A stretch of DNA of 39,275 bases from Bacilli bacterium (GTDB lineage Bacteria; Bacillota_I; Bacilli_A; RF39; UBA660). Position numbers and translations under genes: made by a program. A model generated the notes under the pieces. That model did not search any database. It was not told the DNA's origin and was given only the letters and a program-made list of their open reading frames with translations. Position 1 is the first letter of the stretch. Each line of letters begins with the position of its first letter. Shown piece by piece: positions 22,819 through 31,168 of this stretch. The stretch is taken from contig JAFUTR010000018.1 of the NCBI GenBank assembly GCA_017477845.1, positions 1-39,275 of the forward strand, read 5' to 3'.

Positions 22819-23382
22819 CTATTTTAATAATAGTTTTAAAGCTTCTTTTACTTGGTCTTCTATTGATAATGAATTGTCAATTTGTGGAAGAATACTTTTA
22901 AATTCTTTACTCTTGTATCCAAGTCCTTCTAATACTTCAATTAATTCATCGTAATTATTAGTATCAGGTAAATCAAGAGCATTAACATCTCCTAGTTTTC
23001 CTTTCAAGTCAAGTATCATCTGTTTTGCTACTTTATCTCCAATTTTAGGGAACTTTTTTAAATATAATATATTTTCTCTTTCAATTGCATCAACAATACC
23101 TGCAATACTTCCTGTAGCTAGTATTGGAAGAGCCATTTTAGGTCCCATTCCTTTTACTGATATTAATTTTAAAAATAAATCTTTTTCTTCTTTGGTTTTA
23201 AAACCGAAAAGTAAGTGTTCATCTTCTTTTATTTGCTGATATATGTATACTTTATGTTCTTTTTCTTCATCTTGGAAAGCATATGGATTAGGAGTATATA
23301 TAGTGTATCCTATCCCACTATTTTCAACTACTATGTAGCTGCCTGTTTTATCTGTTATTTTTCCTATTATATAATTGTACAT
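22819..23382 (-). CDS. ruvA: Holliday junction branch migration complex subunit RuvA
   Basis: Binds the four-way junction and recruits RuvB. The OB-fold N-terminus reads MYNYIIGKITDKTGSYIVVENSGIGYTIYTP, followed by LLFGFKTKEEKDLFLKLISVKGMGPKMALPIL and the second helix-hairpin-helix FPKIGDKVAKQMILDLKGKL. The small C-terminal domain has DELIEVLEGLGYKSKEF. Its 187 residues are slightly under the usual 200. The ATG has GAGGTG. It lies 20 bases after the cassette B effector gene, so it is probably transcribed from upstream. Confidence 0.96.
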   Translation of the reverse strand: MYNYIIGKITDKTGSYIVVENSGIGYTIYTPNPYAFQDEEKEHKVYIYQQIKEDEHLLFGFKTKEEKDLFLKLISVKGMGPKMALPILATGSIAGIVDAIERENILYLKKFPKIGDKVAKQMILDLKGKLGDVNALDLPDTNNYDELIEVLEGLGYKSKEFKSILPQIDNSLSIEDQVKEALKLLLK

Positions 23383-23402
23383 TTTACACCTCTTTTATTT
23401 TA

Positions 23403-24884
23403 TTATGCATTTACAGTTTCTACTTTAGATATATTAACACCATAGGTATTAGTTGATCCATGTTTTACTAGTGTTCTATTTCTTTCAGATAATGTTTGAA
23501 CACGGCCATCAACATCATCTAATACAAGTATATTTTCAGGAGTTAAATCACTTGGACCTGACACTGTATTTTTAAATCCTACTACTGTTACAAAGTGACG
23601 AGTTCCGTTACCTCTCATTTGTGATACTTGAAGTGCTACTGGTCTTCCACTAGTTACTTCATTATATACATTTTCAAGTATTTCTTCTTCACTATTTGAT
23701 CTTACAGAATCAATTCGATTATAAATTCCAGAGTTTTTAAATGCCTCTTTATTAGTATAAGTTCCACTTATCATGTCTTCTGCATAAATTGATGCTAGTT
23801 CAAGGCATCTGCTTCCCATAAATCCTTTATTTTGATACATTTTATTATCATTTATATATTTGACATAATCATCCAAACTAATAGCTGTATTACATACTAG
23901 AAATTCTTCTCCATCATATGTATAAAGATTCATTTTATCTCCAACATCTACAAGCATTAATTTATAATCATCTGATACTGTTCCACTAGTTCCAAAAATA
24001 TTACCACTTGTTTCAAAGTTAATTCCATTTTCAAATGTACCTAGATTAGATAGTTCACTATATTTGGCCCTTATATTTTTATATTGAGCATCTATTACAT
24101 TTTGTAAAATTTCTATTTCACTTTCAAGTTTTGCTATTTCCTCTTTTAGTTTATTAATTTCTTCTTTCAAAATAGTATATTCAGGATTAGTTTTATAAAT
24201 AGTTCTACCATATGTATCCGTTCCATCTGGAATTTTTTCAGGAGTACTTGCAAATTTTGCTTCTTTTAATTTAAGGTTATCTTCTTTTTCTTTTTTCTCA
24301 CTAAATTTAATTAGTAATACTTTTAAATTTGTATTTAAGTTATTTAAAGAATTTGCTGCAGAACTTGTTGAATTTAAATTGTTTATTATTGAATCAAGAC
24401 AATCTGATAAATTATTTAAAAATACGATTGATGCTTCAGTTGCTAAACCTTCTGCATTTTTTGAATCATTCCAAGTGTTTACTGTTATATTTGCTGTATT
24501 AACTATTTCTTTAGCTTTATCAATTATTACTTTGCAATCTATCATAGTTTTTTCTGTCTTTAAAAGTGAGCCTATATTATCACTAAGCTTTTTAGCATTT
24601 GCACTATCACTACTTGCTACTTTAATATCTACATCTTCTTGATTAACACTTCTATTACTATTTGATGAATAGTTTTCAGTATTTGATGAAGTTACATTAT
24701 TCATATTCACATTATTTGTATCTATTAGAGATTCTAATTCATCTAATGAAAAGTTTTTGGTATATAGTTTTCCATCTAATGTGTATAAAAAGTATTCTTT
24801 TTTATTTGTAATTGGATTTGTAAATATTCTTAATATTAGTTTTTCTCCATTATATTTTACAATATCTAAATCGTTATAGTTCAC
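23403..24884 (-). CDS. Cassette B presumed effector with a C-terminal papain-like cysteine peptidase domain
   Basis: Last gene of cassette B, about 493 residues. The N-terminal 55 residues form a beta-rich module (EYFLYTLDGKLYTKNFSLDEL), then a Ser/Asn linker. A WXG-like helical region (about 85-210) has TVNTWNDSKNAEGLA and is followed by a coiled coil (about 225-270). A second module resembling the first follows (MNLYTYDGEEFLVCNTAISLDDY). The last 140 residues look like a C39/papain-fold peptidase: candidate Cys in MGSRCLELA, His in RHFVTVVGF and Asp in ENILVLDD. There is no signal peptide, as expected for WXG-dependent export. The GTG at 24884 (MNYNDL) is preferred, nine bases after AAAGGAG; the TTG at 24893 abuts that site. 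The peptidase call rests on motif order only. Confidence 0.75.
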   Translation of the reverse strand: MNYNDLDIVKYNGEKLILRIFTNPITNKKEYFLYTLDGKLYTKNFSLDELESLIDTNNVNMNNVTSSNTENYSSNSNRSVNQEDVDIKVASSDSANAKKLSDNIGSLLKTEKTMIDCKVIIDKAKEIVNTANITVNTWNDSKNAEGLATEASIVFLNNLSDCLDSIINNLNSTSSAANSLNNLNTNLKVLLIKFSEKKEKEDNLKLKEAKFASTPEKIPDGTDTYGRTIYKTNPEYTILKEEINKLKEEIAKLESEIEILQNVIDAQYKNIRAKYSELSNLGTFENGINFETSGNIFGTSGTVSDDYKLMLVDVGDKMNLYTYDGEEFLVCNTAISLDDYVKYINDNKMYQNKGFMGSRCLELASIYAEDMISGTYTNKEAFKNSGIYNRIDSVRSNSEEEILENVYNEVTSGRPVALQVSQMRGNGTRHFVTVVGFKNTVSGPSDLTPENILVLDDVDGRVQTLSERNRTLVKHGSTNTYGVNISKVETVNA

Positions 24885-24898
24885 TATAACCAACTCCT

Positions 24899-25240
24899 TT
24901 AATGAACGTTTAATTCTACTTCATTTGTATCTACTTGCCTATTAATACTATTCTCAGCATTAACAAAATTTTCATTTGTTTTTCTTAAAAATGATATGTA
25001 CGTATCAAGACCTGCATTTATTTTTGGAAAATATTCGCTTAGTTCTTGAAATCTTTTGTAGCAGGATTCATTTGCATCTCCACTCCATATCTCGCTTTTA
25101 TGTAACTCTTTCATGGAATTATTTATTTTATTAAATAATTCTTCAATTTTGTTACTTGTAGCTTCTATTTTATTAGTTACTGCATCAAGTGCAGCGCTGT
25201 TAATTTCTAAGTTTAAGTTCGTTGTTTCCAAAGTTCCCAC
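24899..25240 (-). CDS. Divergent WXG100-like protein, cassette B (second partner)
   Basis: A 113-residue helical protein with the turn WSG at 52-54 (SEIWSGDANESCYKRF), paralogous to the 109-residue protein of cassette A at 17125-17454; both continue with EL...F..I...LD.YI.FL(R/K)KT. It overlaps the preceding WXG100 gene by about 40 bases. The start is uncertain: a GTG at 25240 or a TTG at 25231, the latter preceded by GGTGG and giving a length closer to the paralogue. It is probably a helical partner that pairs with its neighbour or with the cysteine peptidase effector. Confidence 0.75.
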   Translation of the reverse strand: MGTLETTNLNLEINSAALDAVTNKIEATSNKIEELFNKINNSMKELHKSEIWSGDANESCYKRFQELSEYFPKINAGLDTYISFLRKTNENFVNAENSINRQVDTNEVELNVH

Positions 25241-25529
25241 CAGCTTTCTCTACTTCTTCTTTCCAGTTTTTATCATAATTATAATAGTTCTTATTTGCAT
25301 ATTCTATAAATTTAGAAAATCCTTCAAGACTTACTGCGACTTGTTTCATATTTTTGAAATAAGCTTCTGCTTTTCCAATAAATGTATTTGCATCTTGTCC
25401 TTTCCATGCATCTTTTACTTCTTCTAAATATGCAATTAATTTATTTATTTCAGTGTTTAATTCTTCACTTTCTTTTTTTATTTCCTTACTCTTATTAGTA
25501 AGTGAATCATAATTAACCTTTATCTTCAT
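25200..25529 (-). CDS. WXG100-family protein, cassette B
   Basis: A 109-residue helix-turn-helix protein with WKG at residues 42-44, the WXG100 hallmark, starting MKIKVNYDSL. It aligns along its length with the cassette A protein at 17444-17752, with identical Trp position and the shared segment FIEYANK/FIEQANK. The C-terminus is longer and rich in Lys/Glu/Asn. AGGTGAT precedes the ATG. It is expected to be a type VII secretion substrate or export chaperone. Confidence 0.87.
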   Translation of the reverse strand: MKIKVNYDSLTNKSKEIKKESEELNTEINKLIAYLEEVKDAWKGQDANTFIGKAEAYFKNMKQVAVSLEGFSKFIEYANKNYYNYDKNWKEEVEKAGGNFGNNELKLRN

Positions 25530-25537
25530 AATATCAC

Positions 25538-26251
25538 CTAATCTATGTTAATATCGTCTAATTCGATATCTCCAATTTGTATATCATCATTTATACTTTC
25601 AAGATTTGTATCTCTATCTATATTTCTATAATTATCATCTAGTTCTTTGGTTGTAGAGTTTAAGTCTTTTGTGATATGAGAAAGTTCATCACGCTTTGTT
25701 TCTTTGAAGTCTTCCATATGTTGTTCTTCTGTATCTTCACCTCTTACATCAACTAATCCAATATCTTTAGATTTTTCATAATCCTTTAATTCGTCTTTAT
25801 ATAATTCTGTATTCTTTAATTTATCAATATTTGTCATATTGTTTCCATAGTAATCGGTCATTGTTCTTAAAGCAGTGTCGCCACTTCCTTCATTTATACT
25901 TCTTCCATCTATTTTAGATAGATTAGACTCTCTTACTGTTATGCTGTAACCAGTATCATTAGCATCCCAATCTTTTGGTAATGGTATATCACTTGCTTCT
26001 TCAATTAGTTTTCTTTCAAGTGCAATCATTTTATTAGTATTACTTACAGTTATATTTTTAAAATTAGTAAATCCATCTTTTACAGCTGTTATTTGTGAAT
26101 CAATAGTTTCTATTCCATTACCATATAAGCCACTATTTGAAATTGAAGACATTTTATTCAAATATCCATTTTCCATGTTTTCTACTTGATATACATTCTT
26201 ATTTAATAAAGTCATAATATCATTCATAACATTTTCATCAAAATAAAACAT
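25538..26251 (-). CDS. Cassette B first gene: helical KIDGR-motif protein
   Basis: A 237-residue protein of unrecognised family and the counterpart of the first protein of cassette A. The N-terminal 85 residues are helical (MNDIMTLLNKNVYQVENM, then TNKMIALERKLIEEA). IPLPKDWDANDT and SKIDGR (112-117) followed by SINEG match IIPKDFLNEDAT and AKIDGR-AVTDG of the paralogue. The C-terminal half is acidic and probably disordered, with several ID/NID elements near the end. AAGGAGGAT precedes the ATG, which lies ten bases after the smc stop, so it is most likely co-transcribed with smc. Confidence 0.78.
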   Translation of the reverse strand: MFYFDENVMNDIMTLLNKNVYQVENMENGYLNKMSSISNSGLYGNGIETIDSQITAVKDGFTNFKNITVSNTNKMIALERKLIEEASDIPLPKDWDANDTGYSITVRESNLSKIDGRSINEGSGDTALRTMTDYYGNNMTNIDKLKNTELYKDELKDYEKSKDIGLVDVRGEDTEEQHMEDFKETKRDELSHITKDLNSTTKELDDNYRNIDRDTNLESINDDIQIGDIELDDINID

Positions 26252-26261
26252 ATTATCCTCC

Positions 26262-29210
26262 TTATTTATTTATTTCTGATAATTTTACACTTACAAGCTT
26301 AGATACACCTGATTCTTGCATTGTAATTCCATATAATGTATCAGCATATTCCATTGTTTTCTTTTTATGTGTGATAATCAAAAATTGTGTTTTGTCTTTG
26401 TAATGATCTAGGTATTTCCCAAAGTTATCTACATTTGCTTCATCAAGTGCTGCTTCTACTTCGTCAAAGATGCAGAATGGTACACTTCTAACATTCAATA
26501 TTGCGAACAATAAGCTAATTGCAGTAAGAGTCATTTCTCCTCCTGATAATAAAGTAATTGCTTTTAATTTTTTTCCAGGTGGACATGCCAAGATATCTAC
26601 TCCAGTTTCCAAGATATTATTTTTATCAGTTAAAAGTAAATCAGCCTCTCCTCCATTAAATAATTCTTTGAATACTTTCTTGAATTCTACTTTAACTTTT
26701 TCAAATGTTTTAGTAAATTCTTCTTTCATTACTTCATCCATTTCAGTTATTATTTCAATTAATGTATCTTTTGCATTTGTTAGATCATCTTTTTGAGTAG
26801 TCAAGAAATTATATCTTTCACTTATATTTTTATAGTTTTCAATAGCATCAATATTTACCATTCCTATGTTTTTAATTATATTTCTATATTTTAGCACTTC
26901 ACTTCTTGCTTCATCGGTACTTATCTCTAAAGTATAACTTGCTTTAGCTTTTTCATAAGTAAGTTGATATTCTTGATTTAGTAATTCTAAGTAATTGTCA
27001 AGTTTCATTTCATATTTGCTTACTTTTATTTCAAGATCCTTTAGTTCTTTTTCTAATTTTGAAATATTAGAATTATTCAGTTTATTAGTTGCCTCTTCTT
27101 CAAGTATTTTATTTGATAATTCATCTTTTTCTTTTTCTTTATATTTTATTTCTTTAATTAAATTATCTTTTTCAAGTGAAACTTCATAATACTCTTTCAT
27201 TATTTTTTCTTCTTCACTTGAAATATTATTATCTAAGACATTGTCTAATGTTTTTAATTCTTTTTCTATGTCATTTTTTCTTTCAGTTAATTCACTAATT
27301 AAGTTTTCTTTTACAATAGTTGTTTCTTTTAGACCAATTAAGTTTCTTTTTAACTCTCCTAACTCGTAGTTTAATTTTTCTATTTTTTCTTCATGAGTTT
27401 TTAAGTTTTCATCTATAGAAGTTATTAATTCGTCTATTTCTTTTTTTCTTCTTTTTAGATTTTCTAATTCATTTTTCTCAGTTATTAAGCTTTTTGTAAG
27501 ATTTAGACTTCCTCCTGTAATTGTTCCTCCAACATGGATTACATCTCCATCTAAACTTACTACTTTATAAGCTCTATGGATTTCGCTACTTATCTTGTTA
27601 GCTTTATCAATATCGACTGCTACTATAACATTTCCAAGTTGATTTTTAATGATGTTTTGGTATTTTGAATCATATTTAACAAGATCTGATAATATGCCTA
27701 TATATCCATCCATTCTTTTTATTATGTTTAATGTGTCGATATCTATTCCTTTAGGCTTTATAACAGACATAGGGAAGAATGTTGCTCTTCCTAGATTGTT
27801 ATCTTTTAAGTAAGCAATACATTCTTTAGCATCTTGTTCATTATCTACTATTACAAAATTCTTAGTTGATGATATAGATACTTCCAAAGCTTTTAAATTT
27901 GCACTTTCACATTCTATTAGGCTAGCAAGAGTTCCGTGAACATGTGATAATCTTGGATTATTTAAAATACTTTTTACAGAGTTTGGAGTACTTGCGTATG
28001 ACTCAATATAACTTGTTAATGAATTAATTCTATTTGAAATATCATAATCTTCACGTTTTTTATTATTTAAGTCAGTTACTAAATGTTCTTTTCTTGAAGC
28101 AATATTATTTAATTCAAGAGTCTCTTTATTTATTTCATCATTTAATTTATTTTTCTCTATATTTAAAAGTTCTATATCTTTAACTATTAATTTAATACTA
28201 TTATCATTTTGTAATAAATCTTCTTTAAGACTTGCTATATTATTATGAACTTTGGAGTCACTAGCGTCATATTTGCTTCTTTCTTTTAAAAGTTCTTTTT
28301 CTCCATTTAGTTTTTCTTCTTTACTAGTAAGTAATAATAATCTTTCATTTTTTTCTTTTATTTCTTTTTCAAGTTTTAATAGGCCTAATTTATTATTTGA
28401 TAAAGACATATCACTGTTGTTATTTTTTAGGTTTAAATTTAATATTTCGTTATTCAGCTCTTCAATTCTTTTCTTTGATGATATATTTTCATAATTAATT
28501 TTATCTATTTCTTCTGTTGTAAGTGCTACTTCGACATTTTCTAGTTTTTCTTTTGCATCTAGATATTCTTCTGCTTTTTTGGCTTGCTCTTCTAGTGGAG
28601 TTAGTTGTAGCTCTAATTCATTTATTATGTCTAAAACTCTTTCAATATTGCTTTCTGTTCTATCTAGTTTTTTAATAGCTTCTTCTTTTCTTTTTTTGTA
28701 TTTCAATACTCCTGCAGCATTTTCTATAATTAGGCGTCTTTCTTCTGGAGAATTAGAAAGAATATGTGATATTTCTCCTTGAGAGATTATGTTAAAAGAT
28801 TCTTTTGATGAAGCACTATCGATTAATAAATCTGTTATATCTTTAAGTCTACATTTTTCTCCATTTAAAAAATATTCACTTTCGCCACTTCTATATACTC
28901 TTCTTTTTATCGATACTTCGTTATAAGGTATATCAAGATAATGATCTTGGTTATCAAATATTAAAGATACACTTGCGACGTTTAATGGATTCCTTGATTT
29001 ACTACCAGAAAAAATAATATCTGTCATTGAGCTATTTCCACGAAGTGATTTAACTGATTGTTCTCCAAGTACCCATCTAACAGCATCAACAATGTTACTC
29101 TTTCCACTCCCATTTGGGCCAACAATAGCAGTGATTTTACCATCTAAATTAATTGTTATTTTATCTGCAAAGGATTTAAATCCATTACAAGAAATCTCCT
29201 TTAAGTACAT
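26262..29210 (-). CDS. smc: Chromosome segregation protein SMC (short-armed)
   Basis: The ATPase core of the condensin-like Smc-ScpAB complex that organises and segregates the chromosome. Walker A is GPNGSGKSN (31-39). A coiled arm covers about 170-400, the hinge about 420-565 (HVHGTLASLI to GGTITGGS), and the return arm about 570-800. The ABC signature is LLSGGEMTL (888-896) and Walker B is FCIFDEVEAALDEANV. At 982 residues it is about 200 shorter than B. subtilis Smc, the loss being spread over both arms. The ATG at 29210 (MYLKEISCNGFKSFADK) has AAGGTG; the in-frame GTG at 29219 is part of that site. The usual neighbours rnc and ftsY are absent; cassette B follows instead. Confidence 0.96.
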   Translation of the reverse strand: MYLKEISCNGFKSFADKITINLDGKITAIVGPNGSGKSNIVDAVRWVLGEQSVKSLRGNSSMTDIIFSGSKSRNPLNVASVSLIFDNQDHYLDIPYNEVSIKRRVYRSGESEYFLNGEKCRLKDITDLLIDSASSKESFNIISQGEISHILSNSPEERRLIIENAAGVLKYKKRKEEAIKKLDRTESNIERVLDIINELELQLTPLEEQAKKAEEYLDAKEKLENVEVALTTEEIDKINYENISSKKRIEELNNEILNLNLKNNNSDMSLSNNKLGLLKLEKEIKEKNERLLLLTSKEEKLNGEKELLKERSKYDASDSKVHNNIASLKEDLLQNDNSIKLIVKDIELLNIEKNKLNDEINKETLELNNIASRKEHLVTDLNNKKREDYDISNRINSLTSYIESYASTPNSVKSILNNPRLSHVHGTLASLIECESANLKALEVSISSTKNFVIVDNEQDAKECIAYLKDNNLGRATFFPMSVIKPKGIDIDTLNIIKRMDGYIGILSDLVKYDSKYQNIIKNQLGNVIVAVDIDKANKISSEIHRAYKVVSLDGDVIHVGGTITGGSLNLTKSLITEKNELENLKRRKKEIDELITSIDENLKTHEEKIEKLNYELGELKRNLIGLKETTIVKENLISELTERKNDIEKELKTLDNVLDNNISSEEEKIMKEYYEVSLEKDNLIKEIKYKEKEKDELSNKILEEEATNKLNNSNISKLEKELKDLEIKVSKYEMKLDNYLELLNQEYQLTYEKAKASYTLEISTDEARSEVLKYRNIIKNIGMVNIDAIENYKNISERYNFLTTQKDDLTNAKDTLIEIITEMDEVMKEEFTKTFEKVKVEFKKVFKELFNGGEADLLLTDKNNILETGVDILACPPGKKLKAITLLSGGEMTLTAISLLFAILNVRSVPFCIFDEVEAALDEANVDNFGKYLDHYKDKTQFLIITHKKKTMEYADTLYGITMQESGVSKLVSVKLSEINK

Positions 29211-29237
29211 AAAAAACACCTTCTATACCATATTACA

Positions 29238-29243
29238 ATTATA
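29238..29243 (-). promoter_or_regulatory. Putative -10 element of the smc-cassette B-ruvA unit
   Basis: A perfect TATAAT lies about 28 bases upstream of the smc start codon, just after the rseP terminator. The -35 at the 17-base position (TTTTAA) is weak. If this is the promoter, it would drive smc, all of cassette B, ruvA and the small ORFs. Confidence 0.4.
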
Positions 29244-29265
29244 CAATAAGATATTACTTTTTAAA

Positions 29266-29298
29266 AGAAAAAAAGAAAGAATAGCTTTCTTTTTTTCT
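29266..29298 (-). terminator. Terminator of the uppS-cdsA-rseP operon
   Basis: A 14-bp, almost pure A-G/C-T stem (29266-29279 against 29285-29298) with a five-base loop has a long T run on the minus strand, placed 12 bases past the rseP stop. Confidence 0.75.
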
Positions 29299-29309
29299 AA
29301 TTATTTTTA

Positions 29310-30362
29310 TCAAAATAGTTTTATTACATCATTTATTGTTATAAGTATGATTAGTCCCATTAAAAAGATAAATCCACCAGTATTAATCGCATTCTCAATC
29401 TTAGGATTTACTGGGCTTCCTTTTATTTTTTCTATTATTAAGAAAAGTATTCTTCCTCCATCAAATGCTGGAAAAGGTAAAATGTTCAAAAATCCTACAT
29501 TAACGCATAAAAGTACAGTTAAGTTAGCAAGATTTACAAGAGCATTTTCTTTAGCAACCTCTCCTACTACAGAGTATATTCCAACTGGTCCTGATAGATT
29601 TTCAAATCCAACGCGTCCAGTGAACAAATATTTAAATGTTATAAATATTTGTTTTAAATATGAACCAAATTGGGAAATTGTATATTTTATTGCAGGTACA
29701 AATCCATGTTCATATTTTTTTTCAAAAGTAATACCATATTTATAAGATGTTTCTTTTGTTTTTTCGTCTTTTACTTCAACAGGAGTTACTTTAAATGTTT
29801 CTTTTTTTCCATTTCTTTCAATGATAAATTCTGTTTCACTTCCATCATTTTCAAGGGCTAAATATACTCTTGCATCGTCGATATTAGATACTTTGTTTCC
29901 ATTAATTGAGATAAATTTATCTCCTTCTCTAATACCTGCTTGATACATTGGGAAGGACTCATCAAGACTAGTAATTGTAGGAGTCATTATCATAGATCCA
30001 TAGAATAGTCCAATGAAGAATAATAATATTGCTGCAAGTAGGAAGTTGTTAAATACTCCTGCTCCCATTATTATTGCTCTTTGCCATACTGGCTTGTCAT
30101 AAAGATATCCACCTTTTGGGACTTCAGGATCTACTTCTGTCGCGTCTTCTCCAGCAAGTGCCACAAATCCTCCTATTGGAAATGCTCTTACATTATACTG
30201 TGTTTTCCCTTTTTGTTTTTTTGTTCCAAATAGTCTTGGGCCCATTCCAATCGAAAACTCGTAAACGTATACGCCAAATAGTTTTGAAAAGATAAAATGT
30301 CCAAATTCATGAACCAAAACTATTAATCCTAATATTAATATAAAATAAATAAGTGTTAACAT
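29310..30362 (-). CDS. rseP: Site-2 membrane metalloprotease RseP/RasP
   Basis: An intramembrane zinc protease that cleaves anti-sigma factors and leftover signal peptides. The first helix carries the zinc motif in LVHEFGHFIFSKLFGV. A PDZ domain lies at about 120-215 (YQAGIREGDKFISINGNKV). The last helices include NILPFPAFDGGR, the third metal-ligand motif of M50 proteases (commonly N.LPIPALDGG). Its 350 residues are slightly short of the usual 420. The ATG has AGGAGG. It is third in the classic uppS-cdsA-rseP order, directly after cdsA. Confidence 0.95.
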   Translation of the reverse strand: MLTLIYFILILGLIVLVHEFGHFIFSKLFGVYVYEFSIGMGPRLFGTKKQKGKTQYNVRAFPIGGFVALAGEDATEVDPEVPKGGYLYDKPVWQRAIIMGAGVFNNFLLAAILLFFIGLFYGSMIMTPTITSLDESFPMYQAGIREGDKFISINGNKVSNIDDARVYLALENDGSETEFIIERNGKKETFKVTPVEVKDEKTKETSYKYGITFEKKYEHGFVPAIKYTISQFGSYLKQIFITFKYLFTGRVGFENLSGPVGIYSVVGEVAKENALVNLANLTVLLCVNVGFLNILPFPAFDGGRILFLIIEKIKGSPVNPKIENAINTGGFIFLMGLIILITINDVIKLF

Positions 30363-30370
30363 AATTCCTC

Positions 30371-31168
30371 CTAAAAAACTGATATAAATATTGAAAAATC
30401 AAGCGCTACAAACAATAGGCAATCTATTACATCCAGTATTCCTCCATCACCTATTACTACGTGAGAGAATTCTTTTTTTCCAAATTCTCTTTTTATATAT
30501 GAGAATACTATATCTCCAACCTGGCCAATAACAGATAATTGAAGTGTAAATAAAATTATTATATGTGGTTCAAGAACATTTCTTGCCACACTATATAAAT
30601 ACATTGTTGGTAGTGCTGTTCCCATAACCAATCCACCCATTGCGCCTTCTGACGTTTTTCTTGGTGATATTGTCGTAAGCATCGTTTCTCCTATAAATTT
30701 ACCTGTAATAAATGAAAATAAATCTGTTGTGAATGCTACTAAGAAAATATATGTAATATAATTTGGATTATAAAGTCTTAATTGTACAAATATATTAAAT
30801 GCTATTCCAATAAAAACAGTTGAACCAAACGTATATAAAGCTGTTACAGTACTATATTTATGTTTATTGTCAATAAATATTAATGGAATAAAATCAATAA
30901 ATAATAACACTGAAATAATTCTATAATCTATTACAAACTCAAGCGGATCTATTTCTCCTTCAGTTGTAATCATATAAATGGCTATAATATATGAGGCTAG
31001 TTCAATTTCTGCTGGAGCTCTTTTTTCTTTAGATCTCAAATTAAACATTTCTCTAAGTGATAAAACAGCAAGTATTGATACAATAATTGTAAATGGAAGT
31101 TGTCCTATAAAAGATGAACCAATAAAAAGTATCGCTAGTATTATTATACTTATAAATCCTATTTTCAT
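30371..31168 (-). CDS. cdsA: Phosphatidate cytidylyltransferase (signature altered)
   Basis: Makes CDP-diacylglycerol from phosphatidate and CTP, the branch point of phospholipid synthesis. It has about eight membrane helices over 265 residues. ISPRKTSEGAMGG matches the SPKKTxEGxxGG motif, and GQVGDIVFSYIKREFG matches QxGDLxxSxxKR. The C-terminal signature departs from the family: the usual KD.G..PGHGGILDR.DS reads KKEFSHVVIGDGGILDVIDC, so the His of HGG and the Arg of DR are replaced, while the aspartates remain. Synteny with uppS (ATGA-type overlap) and rseP supports the assignment, but activity should not be taken for granted. Confidence 0.88.
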   Translation of the reverse strand: MKIGFISIIILAILFIGSSFIGQLPFTIIVSILAVLSLREMFNLRSKEKRAPAEIELASYIIAIYMITTEGEIDPLEFVIDYRIISVLLFIDFIPLIFIDNKHKYSTVTALYTFGSTVFIGIAFNIFVQLRLYNPNYITYIFLVAFTTDLFSFITGKFIGETMLTTISPRKTSEGAMGGLVMGTALPTMYLYSVARNVLEPHIIILFTLQLSVIGQVGDIVFSYIKREFGKKEFSHVVIGDGGILDVIDCLLFVALDFSIFISVF

